Source of the DNA: Agrocybe praecox
Taxonomy: Eukaryota > Basidiomycota > Agaricomycetes > Agaricales > Agrocybaceae
NCBI GenBank assembly: GCA_964017145.1
Contig: OZ024844.1
Coordinates: 3,906,001-3,970,000 of the forward strand
DNA: 64,000 nucleotides
Direction of reading: 5' to 3'
Below the pieces are notes generated by a model that ran no database searches, was not told the origin of the DNA, and saw only the letters and a program-made list of their open reading frames with translations. The position numbers and the translations under genes are program-made. Below, piece after piece: positions 11,089 to 23,054 of the stretch (the stretch's first letter is position 1; each line of letters starts with the position of its first letter).

Positions 11089-12373
11089 GGTGGTGATATG
11101 TTGTGATTCAGCGTTTTCTATTCCCATCCGGTGCGTTTCCCTTTTCTTTCTTCTTTTTTTTTCCACCTCGCTCACTTGTGGTCCCTCTGCTCTCTAGACA
11201 AGCAGTATCGAAGGGACTTGAGCATTAAGCGGAGTTAAACCTCACTGCGTCCGCGTTAGCTCGACGCAAGGTATGTTTTGTTCAGCTTTGATCTGTGTAT
11301 GACCCCTTTTTCTACCCTTCCAGTGATATTCCCTCTCCGATGAGTCATGTGCATGCTCGTTTTCATCTGCATTCTCCCTCGTCTCTCCCGTTACTTCTCG
11401 GTATTTTTTCCCATTACGTCTTCACTCCTATGTGCTACGGACCTGCATATCTGGCTCATTTACGCCTTCGTCCGTCAACGCATGGATAATATGGCTCCCT
11501 TCCCTTTTCCGAGTCGTGAATTTTGGATACAGCAGCGTGGATCGTGCGTGAAATCACCGGCACACTTATCCTTGCGTCTCCTTTACTCTTCTTATCTACG
11601 TGCGTTTGTTGTTCGTGATTAGCTTGGCTCAGTTGGTTGGTTGGTACTCCTTTGCGTCGTACTCGTCTCAGCTCATCGTTTCTCCGCGCGTTCTCTTCGT
11701 CTCATGATCCCTCCCTCGCTCCTTTGCCCTTACATTGTTCCCTCTGTTCCCGTCGTGTCCTCCTCCCTTTTTCTTGTGCCTCCCTCCGAACGTGATACTC
11801 CCTGTTGCTTCGCTACTGGCACCGTCGCCCATCTCGTTCTTACCGTCGTCGTCGTAGATGGCGTCCTTTCTTACGTCCTACCAATGCCACTTAAGATTAT
11901 TGAGTCATTTAATTTGTATCGCTATCGACCATTAGTTTACAAAGTAGAAGGATTTTGTATCGTTCTCCATTTGTATGATTTGCCTTGAAAATATATGATA
12001 GACCATGCGTGTTTCGTGTTCAGTTGGGGAGCAACGATTAAAGCTTGCAAAGTTCCTGGTGTGGGCACCTTCTAACCGTTAAAGATCAGAGATTTGCAAG
12101 TCGAAATTGAGTCCGTCGAAGGGGATTTCTGCGATTATGAATAATTTTCCCGAGATAAGGGGTGTAGAGTGTACATGTATATCTCTGTATTTTGTTTGAA
12201 ACATTACGTAGCTATGTAGTGGTTTGTGTGCTCATGGCGCGCGGGACAGCCTAGTATTAAGCACAGAAGTATCCTTGATTATTATGTATCCTGCTATTCG
12301 TGAATATGACTGTAAAATGAAATCTTTCCTCCCAATGAGATTATCATGAAAAGGTGAAATGTATTTCGATCAT
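11089..12373. other. Pyrimidine-rich spacer and 3' flank of gene B
   Basis: The plus strand is strongly C/T-rich to about 11850, followed by a more AT-rich stretch up to the stop codon of gene B. It is conserved at 27838-29117, 39171-40431 and 49678-50969. Short frames here (for example 11641-11988) are partly conserved in two copies but frame-shifted in the 39-kb copy and have biased composition, so I do not call them genes. The last ~400 bp probably include the 3' UTR and terminator of gene B. Confidence 0.6.
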
Positions 12374-15082
12374 CTACAGTTTCGACAAAGTAACATAATC
12401 TTCAATCTCCCATATGCGAATTGTGTGATCCAGTGATGCAGATGCCACTCTCTTCCCATCGGGAGAGAATGCAACGGACAGTACATAACTTGTATGACCT
12501 CGAAGTGGTTCTCCAATCTGCTGTCGTGTCTCCATATCCCATATCCTAACTGTTTTGTCACCGGATCCAGAAGCCACAAGCCTGCCGTCTGGAGAGAAAG
12601 AGACAGAGTAAATAGCACGTGTATGTCCTCTGAGTGGTTCACCAACTTGCTGATGAGTTTCCACATCCCACATTTGGATTGTCTCGTCACACGAACCCGA
12701 AACGATCTGCTTGCCATCGGGAGAGAATGACACAGACATTACCCAGTCTGCATGTCCCTCTAGCGGCTTTCCAACTTGCTCTCCTGATACAGCGTTCCAG
12801 ATCCGAATTGTTCTATCATCCCCTGCAGAAGCGACAAGAGTTCCGTCTGGGGAATATGCAACAGATCTAACCCAATTATTGTGACCAGTCAAAGGCCGGC
12901 CAACCTGCATGCCTGTTTCTACATCCCAGAAGCAAACAGTTCCATCATCGGAGCCTGAAACAACTTGTTTTCCATCAGGTGCAAAGGCGACAGTTGTGAC
13001 AATGTGAGTATGCCCTTCCCATGGCTCGCCAACTTGCTTCCGAGGCTCGATATCCCAGAGTATGAGGGTCTTGTCATCAGATCCAGAGATGATTCGCTTT
13101 CCATCTGGTGAAATAGCAATGGAGTTGACCGAGTCTGTATGGCCATGCAAAGGATTTCCAATCTGTGAACCTGTGTGCGCATCCCAAAAGCGGATGGTAT
13201 GGTCCATGGACCCAGATACAAGGTGTTTCCCGTCCTTGGAGAATGCCACCGACCAAACCCAGCTAGTATGTCCTTCTAGGATCATAGTTGAATGCACTAT
13301 TGAGATCATTTTTTACATGAGAATCCGATTTGATAAAAAGAATATTTGTACCCACAATCACAGTTTTGGAAAATAAACTGTTTTGTAACAGAGTCAATAG
13401 ACAATTCTGTGGCTGTCTGGACTTTGCGGAGAACTTCAGAGAAACTCCTTTTTTGGAATGAAAATGAGCGAGGTTTTAGGATATCGATGGTTTCTTTCAT
13501 AATACGCTCCTTGGTGCCAAGGCTTTCGGTACTGTCGACTAGGATATTCATGACGGCGTCGTATAATGCTCTCTGTCCTTCACCTAATTTTTGTTGGTTA
13601 TATATAGACAAAGGACATGAGTTTGAGTATGACATACCTGTCTGTGTAAAGTGACGGAGTGGATTCAAAGACGAGCTTTGACCGAGTATAAATTCTTGAA
13701 GAGCGTTCTTGATATGATCGGAAAGATCAAGTTCTACCCAGTCCTCGTACAGCTGTGAGTTTGCCGAGCCTTTCTTCTGTGCAACGTCCTTCAAAGTTTC
13801 CCAAAAGTGGGCAGAATCTTTCTCTGGTGCGGCTGCTTTCGACACATATCTGGAACTGAGAAGTAATGAACTATGGATTTTTTGGCCTGGTTGGATTTTT
13901 CGTCCTTTCCCGACATGAGGCCTGGGTAATATCATCAGCTGAACTGAGCAGTTAGGTAATATAACGTACCTGCGGGTCGTTGATCCTTCCTTGTCCTTCT
14001 GGCGTGAATATGTTAAACGTTGGATTGGGAACAACTCCAANNNNNNNNNNNNNNNNNNNNNNNNNNNNNNNNNNNNNNNNNNNNNNNNNNNNNNNNNNNN
14101 NNNNNNNNNNNNNNNNNNNNNNNNNNNNNNNNNNNNNNNNNNNNNNNNNNNNNNNNNNNNNNNNNNNNNNNNNNNNNNNNNNNNNNNNNNNNNNNNNNNN
14201 NNNNNNNNNNNNNNNNNNNNNNNNNNNNNNNNNNNNNNNNTGTACTCGCTCGCTCGAGTTTATCAGACTCTGGGTCGGCATACAATTCATATGCACTAAG
14301 TGGGCGGGTTAAATATGTCTTGGCAGAGATAAATGTGACATACAATGGGATTTGCATCTCGTTCCCTTTATGGATCAAGCCGACCTATGGGATGAAAGGC
14401 TGTTTAACCTCCAATAGCTTTTCGTTATAAACATTCTGCTTACCTTGGCAATCATAGCGGAAAGGACCCGGACTTGGAACGCCCCCCGAGAGAAACCTGT
14501 AATTATCATCAGCCAGAGTGTCACATATCGCCCTAACTGACGCACCGAATAAAAAGATCCTGTCTCCTTTTTTGTAATTCTCTGAGAGCCACTGATAGGC
14601 GCCCAAGACTGTCTTCTCAAAGTCCCTGAGTACCCAAAGAATAATGAGAAAAAATAGAATCAAATTGCCTAATACCGAGCATACCACGCAATGGCCAAGT
14701 CTATCTTGTTGTGGAGTACCATCCTCAAATATGCAAGAGATCTCCATGAAGGACGGGCATATGTCCCTATCCCACTGTTGTACCAGGTGAGCTGACTTTC
14801 ATCTTTGTCAAGGAGACTGTATAGCTCGATGACGTTCGTGTTCTATAAAATACATAAACAATCATACACTGGTAGCGGGCGAGTTTCGAAGCGCACCATT
14901 GTTCCGAATTTGTTCGATGTTCCGTCAAGGTTGCCGACCAGATTCCGTCCGTTAGGACTGTGGATATCGTGACAGCATGGGCTTGAAGGTGACGCCGACG
15001 GGCCAGCTGACTTTGATGGACCAGATTTTGTGGCGTCATGACGATCTTCGTGAAGTATTTCAGTTTCTTGATTCTTACTCAT
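12374..15082 (-). CDS. Gene B: Tle1-like (DUF2235) hydrolase - WD40 propeller fusion, interrupted by assembly gap
   Basis: Start ATG at 15082, about 60 bp downstream of a TATATAA box (15138-15144), which argues against the in-frame upstream ATG at 15139. Exons read a Ser/Pro-rich N-terminus, NLVGNLDGTSN, NTNVIELYS, SGIGTYARPSW and the GFSRGA elbow (Ser codon 14489-14491), then AYELYADPES before the 200-N gap at 14041-14240. After the gap the protein resumes at PIQRLTYSR, continues through one helical repeat (ALYDAVMNIL) and ends with seven WD40 blades in one exon (12374-13296). The last intron uses GTGGGT rather than GTGAGT. The residues expected in the gap include the catalytic Asp and His, so completeness cannot be judged. 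The N-terminal half is more diverged from C/E than the WD40 half is. Confidence 0.8.
14041..14240. other. Assembly gap (200 N)
   Basis: Exactly 200 N, a placeholder length. Aligning gene B with C and E suggests that about 0.6 kb is missing between the Asp/Glu-rich segment and the PIQRLTYSR block. Any reading frame drawn across the Ns is meaningless. Confidence 0.95.
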
Positions 15083-15615
15083 AGATGATACGGTGATGAA
15101 GACTGTTCTGGCACGAAACCGACAATCAGCGCCTCTCATTATATAGACCCCATCTCAAGGCTGAGCAGAATTCATTGACATTGCGTATTCGGTGTTTCAC
15201 TGCGTCGTGGTCCGTACACACGCGCGGGAGCCACGAGGCCAATGCGTTGTTTGTTGACGCTGAGGCCACGATGTCACTCATCATTTTTAGTCCAGCAAGC
15301 GACGCGCTGTTGATATATTCTTAGTTCGGTTCACAAAATCACGCACGGTAACAGCTGTGTTTAATTAATGAAATACGTTACGTCCTCCATGATTTCCAGG
15401 AGACGCTTAAATGAAGTGAAAAGAAGTGAGTCCACGTTGACACATGTAATGCATCAAAGGCGAATATGATTTACGCGTGTGTGATACTTGCAGGGAACCT
15501 ACGTGCGTTCCTCTGCGACATATCTTCCATGAATCAATGTAAGGAGTTGCCGTGTGTGGTTGATCCAGTTTTGACAGATGGATTTGGCGCAAGAGAAGCC
15601 GCGGTAGACGGAAGG
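15083..15615. other. Upstream region of gene B
   Basis: Contains the TATATAA box of gene B at 15138-15144. Beyond about 15200 I see only short, unconvincing frames on both strands. Confidence 0.5.
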
Positions 15616-16435
15616 CACCCCGGGAAGTCGATGTTTTCAGGTCACCTCAAAACCCGCGAGAAAAACATTGTTTTCTCGTACCAAATAGGGCTATTACAAA
15701 TCATGAAATATAATACAAATTTTGGGACACTAGATATGATGAATATAAACTAGGTATTCATTCAAATTTTGTGCCACACAATAAACATGGCCCAAAATAT
15801 GATGTTCAGTCAGACCGAAATCTCATCCAAATATAGAGGTTTTGGATTAATTTTTAGGTAGAATGAGAACGGAAATTTCATTCATTCAGAAAACTAGAAT
15901 GAAACTCAGGTTCTCAACAATAGCTTCAGACGGTCAAATATATTAGTTATCCGCCGTGTTTTCGGCTCGTCTGTAGCTTCTGCTGAAAATAGAGATATCA
16001 GCGCATCTGAAAACACAAAAACCAATTGAGTTAATTGTTTTCAGACAATCAAAAACTCAGAGATTCGGTCATACCTTTATTTGTGCCGAAAATAAACACA
16101 ATAGTCAAGAATTCGGGCTGTGAGAAAACTTCAAAAAAGACTACGTTTTAGTCCTAAGTTTTAGACCACATTGATATTAAATTTTTCGTCTTTCTTTCAG
16201 GAAGCCCGAAACATCAATATTCGTCTTGGTTTTAGTCCTTACCGGAAATAAGAACATCAGCCATGCTTTCATGGGATACCAAACTACTATCAAAATTCCT
16301 ATTTTTGGTTGTCTTTTAGGTCATAAAAAACTCCTGAATTTTGTACATGTTTTCCGTGGGCCTTTCAGTTCATACTAAAACCGGGTTTTTCTCCGGGGTT
16401 TTGAGGTGACCTGAAAACATCAACTTCCCGGGGTG
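15616..16435. mobile_element. Non-autonomous TIR element (MITE-like), ~820 bp
   Basis: The ends are inverted repeats of about 45 bp. The left end starts CACCCCGGGAAG, followed by ATGTTTTCAGGTCACCTCAA. The right end (to 16435) is its reverse complement with only a few mismatches. The interior is AT-rich, shows no coding frame, and has repetitive TTTCATTC-, TTTTAG- and TTTCAG-type motifs. AGG directly abuts both ends, a possible 3-bp target-site duplication. No transposase is present, so it would need one in trans. I cannot assign a superfamily from the termini alone. Confidence 0.8.
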
Positions 16436-16819
16436 AGGGTGATATACTGAGGAGGTAAAAATAAATATGCATCCTTATCACATACGCGTGTACGTAGTGA
16501 GCGTACAGAAGACACGGATACCTGTGTCCCACCAGTGTTGGTTTATTTTGGCCAGACAGAGGAAGTTTACTAGGTTACCTAAAAAAAGACACAAAAACAA
16601 TGGCACATCCGGAGAAAACGTACATCGACAACATTAAGTGACCCGACAATATCCCAGAGCCGTGGCTTAATTGTAGGCGAAGAGAAATTATCGACGTGGA
16701 ACACGTGTCTATCCGGATGGGAAAGAAACAGAAAAAGAAGAGTGTGGCTATTTTGGCGCTGTTGGCATAACTTGCACCTGAATGGCCACCGGTGACAGCT
16801 CGCCGTCTTCTTTTCATAC

Positions 16820-17750
16820 CAACCAACTGACTCGCGTTCTTGACTTCACACAATTTGAATGGCCATCGTTGAAAAGGGCGGCAGTTCCAGAATGGCAAAA
16901 GTGGCAAAAGCTTCATGAGGAGGCGAGTTTAACGTTTACTGGGAGAAACGAACATGTGCATTAAGCAAGGATACCAAATAGGGGGAAAACACGAACGCAC
17001 CGTTGTTTCGATCCTTCCACTCCCGCATTGCATCGCCATTTTAACCACAGAGCAGAGCATATCCTCGCCTCGTGTCAAAGGAGTTCCACAGCGCCCAAAG
17101 ATAGTACATCTGTATCAGACCATCCGCGGTCGCCGCGAGGTCGAGAATTCGAAGTCAACTCCAAATCAAACCCAAAACCTGTGATGCAGCGATTGGATTC
17201 GAGGGTACAGATGAGCAGTTCTAGTGGATTCCAAGTTGACATGTAGCATGCAAAAGTTGTAACAATATATATATATATATATCGTCGCTCGCAGGACGGA
17301 GGAGAATCGGCGCCGTCGAGCCACCCGCTGCCCGCATGGTAAGCCCCAATGTTCGAACCACACAAGAGTTGTTCCCCAGCGATCGAATTTGAGGGCACCG
17401 ATGAGCACTTCTGATGTATTTCAAGGTGATGCGTAAGCTTTTTAAGCCAGATATCGTCGCTGGAGGGACCAGAGAATTATGGGGGACACGAAAGAAAACA
17501 CGGAGCAGGTAAGCGACGGTTCAAGATGTCAAATCAGTGTGGCGATCCACGAAGTGTCGTACCCTGCAGGTTTCACTATATATGTCGGCAAAAGTATACG
17601 TGAAAAAATAATAGAAAGAACTCGAACCAGGAAAGGGAAAAGAAAGAGGAAAAGGGATGTGTAGCAACGCTGGCAGAAAAGTCTAGGCCCACATAGCCGA
17701 GAGGTGCCGAGTCACTGTCATCTTATCTTATCTACATATATTGAAATGAT
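16820..17750. repeat. Segment duplicated at 33538-34350
   Basis: Non-coding by inspection, with a (TA)n microsatellite at about 17264-17282 and two imperfect ~57-bp copies of a CAGCGAT...GATGAGCA unit (about 17190-17245 and 17378-17433). The whole segment recurs at 33.54-34.35 kb with point changes, small indels and no microsatellite. A 60-codon frame (16782-16964) is broken in the second copy, so it is not called. Confidence 0.6.
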
Positions 17751-20398
17751 ACGATTGATTGATCTCCGTTCATTCCTCCTTTTCATCGCTACTCGACAGG
17801 CGTAAAAAGGCACAGGATATTGACAGTGACACAGCTTTACAGATAGCAGTCTAGTAAATAGTACATCCCAGCAGACTCTCAACATACAGCGCTAATCAGG
17901 AAGAAGAGTTCAAAGTTGTGGATGTAAGGGCATGACAGTATATGATGACGATGCCCAACGTCATATCGAGACTAGTTATGGCGTCCGAGGTGGAGAGACG
18001 CCAAACAGGAGGCAGGAGAAAGTCAGAGTGAAGATGATGTTTATCAGACGCATTTCCGGTGCCTCGTAGCGCTCTCGGAATCCCAAGTCCAAATATTTGA
18101 CTTCCTCTCTTCGTTCGTTTGTTCGTCAGTCGACCATGGTTATTGGTGACGTGTCATTCTTTACTCGTAATGCTGTGGAATGTGTGGGTGATTATCAAAA
18201 CGAGCTATAGAACTCATCGCACTCCTACTCACCTTGTCGGTCGTCCGTCCACATCATGGAACGCGCCTGCATGATTTTACGCGCGTATTGAATTCGAGGA
18301 TAGACGACTTCAATGATAGAAATTGACGTCGTGGTAACGAAGGAAGAAGGACGATGACGTTGGAGAGGCTCGGACGTTAATGCGTACAGCAAACTTCTGT
18401 GTTTTAGAGATCGAAGGAATAATGACGAACTGTCGGGTATTTGTGGGTATAGGATGACAGCGCCGGCTCACTAGCTTTATTACTCACTCCAGGTTACTCA
18501 CATATCAGGGAGTCTAGGGCACGTTAAGAGCAGAAACATCGGATGAAGGTGAGAAACAGAAGATTCAGAGCGATGATGCGAATGCGGTTGGAAGGATGTG
18601 AATCAGTGCATACCGTAAGAATTTCATGAAATACCCTGCTAATGAGCACAATTTCCGTTTTGTGAAATTGTGCTAGTTTACCACGCAGTACATTTCATGA
18701 AATAATAGCAGAGTGCGTATTTCATTTCATGAAATACCAGCCGATTCTCACATACTCCTTTGGGTATCGCGTCCCGGCCGAAAACACCAAAAATGGGTTC
18801 ATCGGCTCGGTTACATGGGAACCGACCGGGCCTGGTTCCTGACTGTGAAAACCCTTGGCATCGTGGAGCACGATGATCTGGATGCGTCAGGACTGTCATG
18901 AACGATCACAACCCCCACATTGTTGTCGTCAAATACAGCGACCACAATACACATCCCGCCACGGCTTGATTGGTAAGCACATTCGTCAATTTCATTTTGT
19001 CATCAACTCAGAATATTACGGTCCGGAGGACTTGAAACACCCGTCTAGCACATATGTAGCATATTTATTTATATTAAATAGCTTTGTTATTTCATGTACA
19101 CGTTGCTTAAGACAAAGTGCAAATATATATAATTTTCTATACATTCTATTCAAAATGTCACGAAAATAAACATGGACAAGGCAACACCATCAAAGACTGG
19201 AAGCCTCTGATCCATCCCACAATTCAATTCTCTCCACATCAAATACTTTTTGTCCCGTCACTTTGTCAATAACATCATACACATCAGGCGCCGATAACCT
19301 TCGATACCTGTTTTCACTTACCCTGGTCACTTGGGTTCTGTGTGCAGTTTCAAGTCGAAGTCAAGTTGAAGTGGTCCCTGGGAGGCGGTCGTGATTTCTT
19401 TTGACCGAAAAGTTCTGCGTTGTGTTTATGTATGCTACGGCCCATGGGTACATTTGGGATCAGGGTAAAAAAAGAAAGAAAATGCGAACGATATCATTTC
19501 ACACATGAGAGCAACATGAGAGGTACAAATCTGAGATTGGCCGTTCGCCTTAGTTCGGCATTTCCCGGAGACAACTTCGAAGGTAGGGGCGAGAATTCCT
19601 CGATGTTGAGGCAATAATATAAACATAATTTGACCTTTAGGACTTTACTATAAGCACTACTAAACTTTTTTGAGTTTTGAAATTTCGAATTTTGCTATGA
19701 GGGAAAAGAGACTCTCAACTCGTTATTAACGTGCATCTATTCAAGGCGTGGAGATGCAACCCACAGTTATTTCACAATATCAAGCGCGGCGTAGACTAAA
19801 ACACCAAAACAAAAATGTATTACAATTTATTGAGATCTTAGGTATATGTCCCATGTAAAATTTCCACCAGGGCTACCGTCTCTTGTTAGTTATTAATTTA
19901 TTCTGCTCAGGTGGCGACTGGGACACGACCTATTTAGCCCCCGGCATTGATGGCCGTGACTGTCGGAGTTTGAAGACAGTCCACTCTGGCGTTAAGTTCA
20001 CGGGTAAACATGCTTTTCAGCATGGGGGGTCTTTAACTAAGGTCCCAAATTTTAACCATATCATTTAGAGTATATTCAGGGCCTAAATACGCGAAAGATA
20101 GATTGTCCTTATATTATTGCACGCAAAATCAATAAAAATGTAGACGGCACAGAAAGTTTGCGTGATCTTATCTTATCAGCAGATGAGTTCGATCTGTTCA
20201 CTCGCTGACTGTTAGCTCTTCATCCTGGCCGTATACTAACATTTGGTGAAATCCTCACTTGCACTTGTATTTCACCAAATGTTAGCTCAGGCGGGGATTC
20301 CTCATCATAGCTAGCCCATCCAATCGATTCTCACCCTCCCTGTATTCCGCGCGGCGCGTGTATCGGACAGGCGCGGACAAAAGAGTTTCAATTGTGGT
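17751..20398. other. Single-copy intergenic region with palindromic motifs
   Basis: I see no gene with recognisable content. The motif TTTCATGAAAT, itself a near-palindrome, occurs three times at 18621-18742 and again near 20985. Between the first two lies a perfect 11-bp inverted repeat (18645-18655 with 18664-18674). This may be the remains of a small mobile element. Confidence 0.4.
20236..20285. repeat. Perfect 17-bp inverted repeat (hairpin)
   Basis: CTAACATTTGGTGAAAT at 20236-20252 is followed by a 16-nt spacer and its exact reverse complement at 20269-20285. It lies in single-copy intergenic DNA and is not preceded by a gene I can identify, so a terminator role is unsupported. It could be a miniature element or a footprint of one. 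Confidence 0.8.
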
Positions 20399-20641
20399 AT
20401 GTACAATGTACAGACGCGTTGGATGAGCTATGAATTTATGCGCTCAGGAGAAGATTTTACCCTGTTGTTGCCTGCCAGGCTCGATTATGACCTTATTTTC
20501 ATAACGGGTATAGAAGCATTTGCGCCCGAGCAGGCTCACCTATTTCGTTCTCTCAATCCTTTCATTGCGGCTTTGAATGGGAAAATTCCGCTACCCACTC
20601 GCAAACGTGTAATATTACAAGGATCTATCGAAGAGTACTAG
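20399..20641 (+). CDS. Hypothetical 80-aa ORF
   Basis: An 80-codon frame with balanced composition (DYDLIFITGIEAF, FRSLNPFIAALNG). There is no homologue elsewhere in the window and no motif I recognise. It might be the last exon of a decayed gene, as the 20 codons before the ATG do not extend it. Evidence is limited to the open frame. Confidence 0.25.
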   Translation: MYNVQTRWMSYEFMRSGEDFTLLLPARLDYDLIFITGIEAFAPEQAHLFRSLNPFIAALNGKIPLPTRKRVILQGSIEEY

Positions 20642-21321
20642 TAGATATATATATTATGACTATATAGCTATTTACACAAATTTAAGGTGCTGTAAGCAAG
20701 TTGATAAGGGCTAAATAGGGGCAAGCCCACATCCTGAGAAAAATGAGAAAAATGGGCGGAGTGGCGGGTTGCACTAATCACGATGAGGTAAGCAGCGGGC
20801 AGTGGCGGACGCGAAGGGCGCGCGTCGGGATGATGCGTGCCGAAGACACTGATTATGTTCCCGGGCGTCGGTGGTGGTGGTCAAAGAGGACCTGGTAGTT
20901 AGCAGTGGATTTTGTGAAATTTAGACTTGGCATATGTGGTAAGTAGCACATATTTTGTACAATGGGTTTGTGGTAATTACCATACATTTCATGAAATAGG
21001 TACAGTATGTAGTGTGTGAATCGATCCCGCATGCAAAACAGCTTATATAGCGCGTTTGATTTTCCTGAGGCACCAAGGAAATTTTCCTACATCTCAAGCA
21101 ACTCGTACAATTGAATCACGAACTAAGCAAGGGTAAACCTCGGGAAGGCTCGATTAGAGCTGTTACAATCCAAGAAATGTGTGAGGAATGCGCTTTTATT
21201 GCCAAACAATAACATTAAATTAGGTATATTAAGATAGATATGTCGTCTTTACATCACCGAGAGTTGGGGTTCAGATAACTACGCATTGCTCTCCCAAACT
21301 TGACGTTACGAGAAGCAAATC
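20642..21321. other. Intergenic region downstream of the MAPEG gene
   Basis: No gene seen. It includes another TTTCATGAAAT motif near 20985 and the presumed 3' UTR of the MAPEG gene. Confidence 0.4.
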
Positions 21322-22210
21322 TCAAAAGCCGCCTGAAACGATCCACTTCACAGAGAGGAACGCAGCTGTCAAGAGCAGTCCTGCGTATCAAGTTCGGTTC
21401 AGCACTTAGTCAAAGTACGAAATATGCATCAATCAAGGAAGTACACGTACCCATCTGCGCGAATTGACCGAGTGCCCACGGGATACCGTTTACCCTCTAT
21501 TGAAATTACCGAAGAATATCAGAAACCGTTTACGATAGAGACAAGAGTGGAAACAGAAGAACAAACCTTTGCAGGATCCCCAGACATGTATCCGAGAATA
21601 TATGCGGTCCTTCCAATGCACCAGCACGTTATGGCGATGGCTGTGAAGCGGGGGTAGGTGGTTGCAGTGATGATGGATCTGTACGATATTATTCAAACAT
21701 GTATGATAAGTCCCCGCGTCTCCAGGAAGGATGCGATGTGCATCACAAAGAACGAAGCTATGAAACGTACGGAACGTAGATTGTGGGCAAGGTCTCGAGT
21801 GTGTTTTGATGGCAGCCTAGAGATAACCAAAAGTGTATTTGCGATGAACGATGATACGAAGATAGGCTGGAAATGATCCGACATACGTTGTGCACAATTA
21901 AACAGCAGGGCGTCCTTGGATTTCTCGACTTGCGCCTGTTCGGCGTACACTGTGGAGTATGTTCGTGCCGGGATGAATACGCGTCTTCCGGCAATGTATG
22001 GGACGTACTCTGCGGGTAGGTAATACCAGACAGTTTCCTGTATTTCCCGACCATGAGATAAAGCCACATGAGCATGAACATGGGGATCATCATGGGCCCT
22101 GCTACGTAGTGAATCCTATTGTATCAATATGAATATGTTAGCTCTGGTCGCGTATTTCCAAGGAAAGCGAAAACAGACCCCTCTGGGAGCGTCAAAGTGA
22201 CTGTTGACAT
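21322..22210 (-). CDS. MAPEG family protein, microsomal glutathione S-transferase 3-like
   Basis: Seven small exons on the minus strand (22210-22179, 22115-22009, 21949-21887, 21816-21771, 21678-21567, 21496-21451, 21380-21322) total 465 nt, exactly 154 codons plus TGA, the usual MGST3 length. The product starts MSTVTLTLPEG and has a membrane segment (GPMMIPMFMLMWLYLMVG). It then carries YAEQAQVEKSKDALLFNCAQR-CHQNTLETLP, the MAPEG core, then IGRTAYILGYMSGDPAK, VNGIPWALGQF, and a last hydrophobic helix. Family members are integral ER membrane enzymes conjugating glutathione or reducing lipid peroxides. All introns are GT-AG; the first donor (GTCTGT) is non-consensus. The gene appears intact and is the only clearly undamaged non-WD40 host gene in the window. 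It has a 5'-truncated copy at 32974-33537. Confidence 0.85.
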
Positions 22211-23054
22211 ATTGATTTCCGATCAAATTCGAGGTGGGTATACGACTGTGGTTGTTTCCTAGATATATTTTGAAGAAGTGGAAAAGTTGACTATGGTTAT
22301 GGTCAAGAAGTAGTGAGCGGACGGTATTGAGGTTGGTTGAAGTTTCGACTATTTATACTTGTGTCGGTCTTACATACCACACCACGTGGCCTTTTCTTTT
22401 GGTGTTGGCTTGATACCCGAGTGACCCGGACATCAAACTTGTTCACGAAGCAAGTGGTTTTTCTTTTGGTTGAGTATAGGTAAATAAAGGGGGTATGGAT
22501 ATGGTACAGCCTAGTGTCCAATGCTTGAGCTGAGCGTATACTAGGATCTGCAGTGTTTAATGGACATTGGATGTGCTTGGATAAAATTAACAGTATTGCT
22601 GTCCAGATTCCATAACTAATCCTTTACGAACGGGAACGGGCATAAGTACCCTGAAGTTGATTACTATTAGTATTACTCAGGTCCCATGTTTATTAATATT
22701 CTTGAATTTCTATATGATACGCCTACCTATCAGTGCTAATTACTGAACAACATAATGGAAATCAAAACGGTTTGAAGGATTTTGTACGACTACTATCGAT
22801 CAAAACTCCACGGGTTGAGTAATACCAATGCTAGTCATGATATATGCTGCGCCGCTAAAGTACGTGGTGATGAAAGCGCATTGGGCGCAGTCAGGCGCAG
22901 GCAATAAAGTAACTACATACTAGCGATAATAATAATGCTATTGGAAGATTTGTTAGGTGCATAATATGACAGGAAACGGCAAGGCCATGTAGTGGTGACT
23001 ATCCGTCGTTTGCAAGTTTGTTGCGTGAACTTGTGTCGTTCGAAAATACCTAAT
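22211..23054. other. Upstream region of MAPEG
   Basis: Presumed promoter of the MAPEG gene followed by AT-rich single-copy DNA. A TAATC pentamer repeats about four times at 23047-23068, at the 3' end of the next ORF. No gene seen. Confidence 0.4.

Noticed and set aside
11641..11988. 115-aa frame in the pyrimidine-rich spacer, with partners at 28445-28729 and 50306-50593
   Set aside because: The ends are conserved, but the copy at 39705-39995 is frame-shifted and the composition follows the C/T-rich strand. DNA duplication explains the similarity.
13952..14430. Reading frames spanning the N run
   Set aside because: They are produced by translating Ns; only the flanking residues of gene B are real.
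15083..15139. Upstream in-frame ATG at 15139 as the start of gene B
   Set aside because: The TATATAA box is at 15138-15144, so this ATG would precede or coincide with the promoter; the ATG at 15082 aligns with starts of C and E.
17264..17282. (TA)n tract as a TATA promoter
   Set aside because: It is a simple microsatellite, absent from the duplicate segment, with no gene at the right distance.
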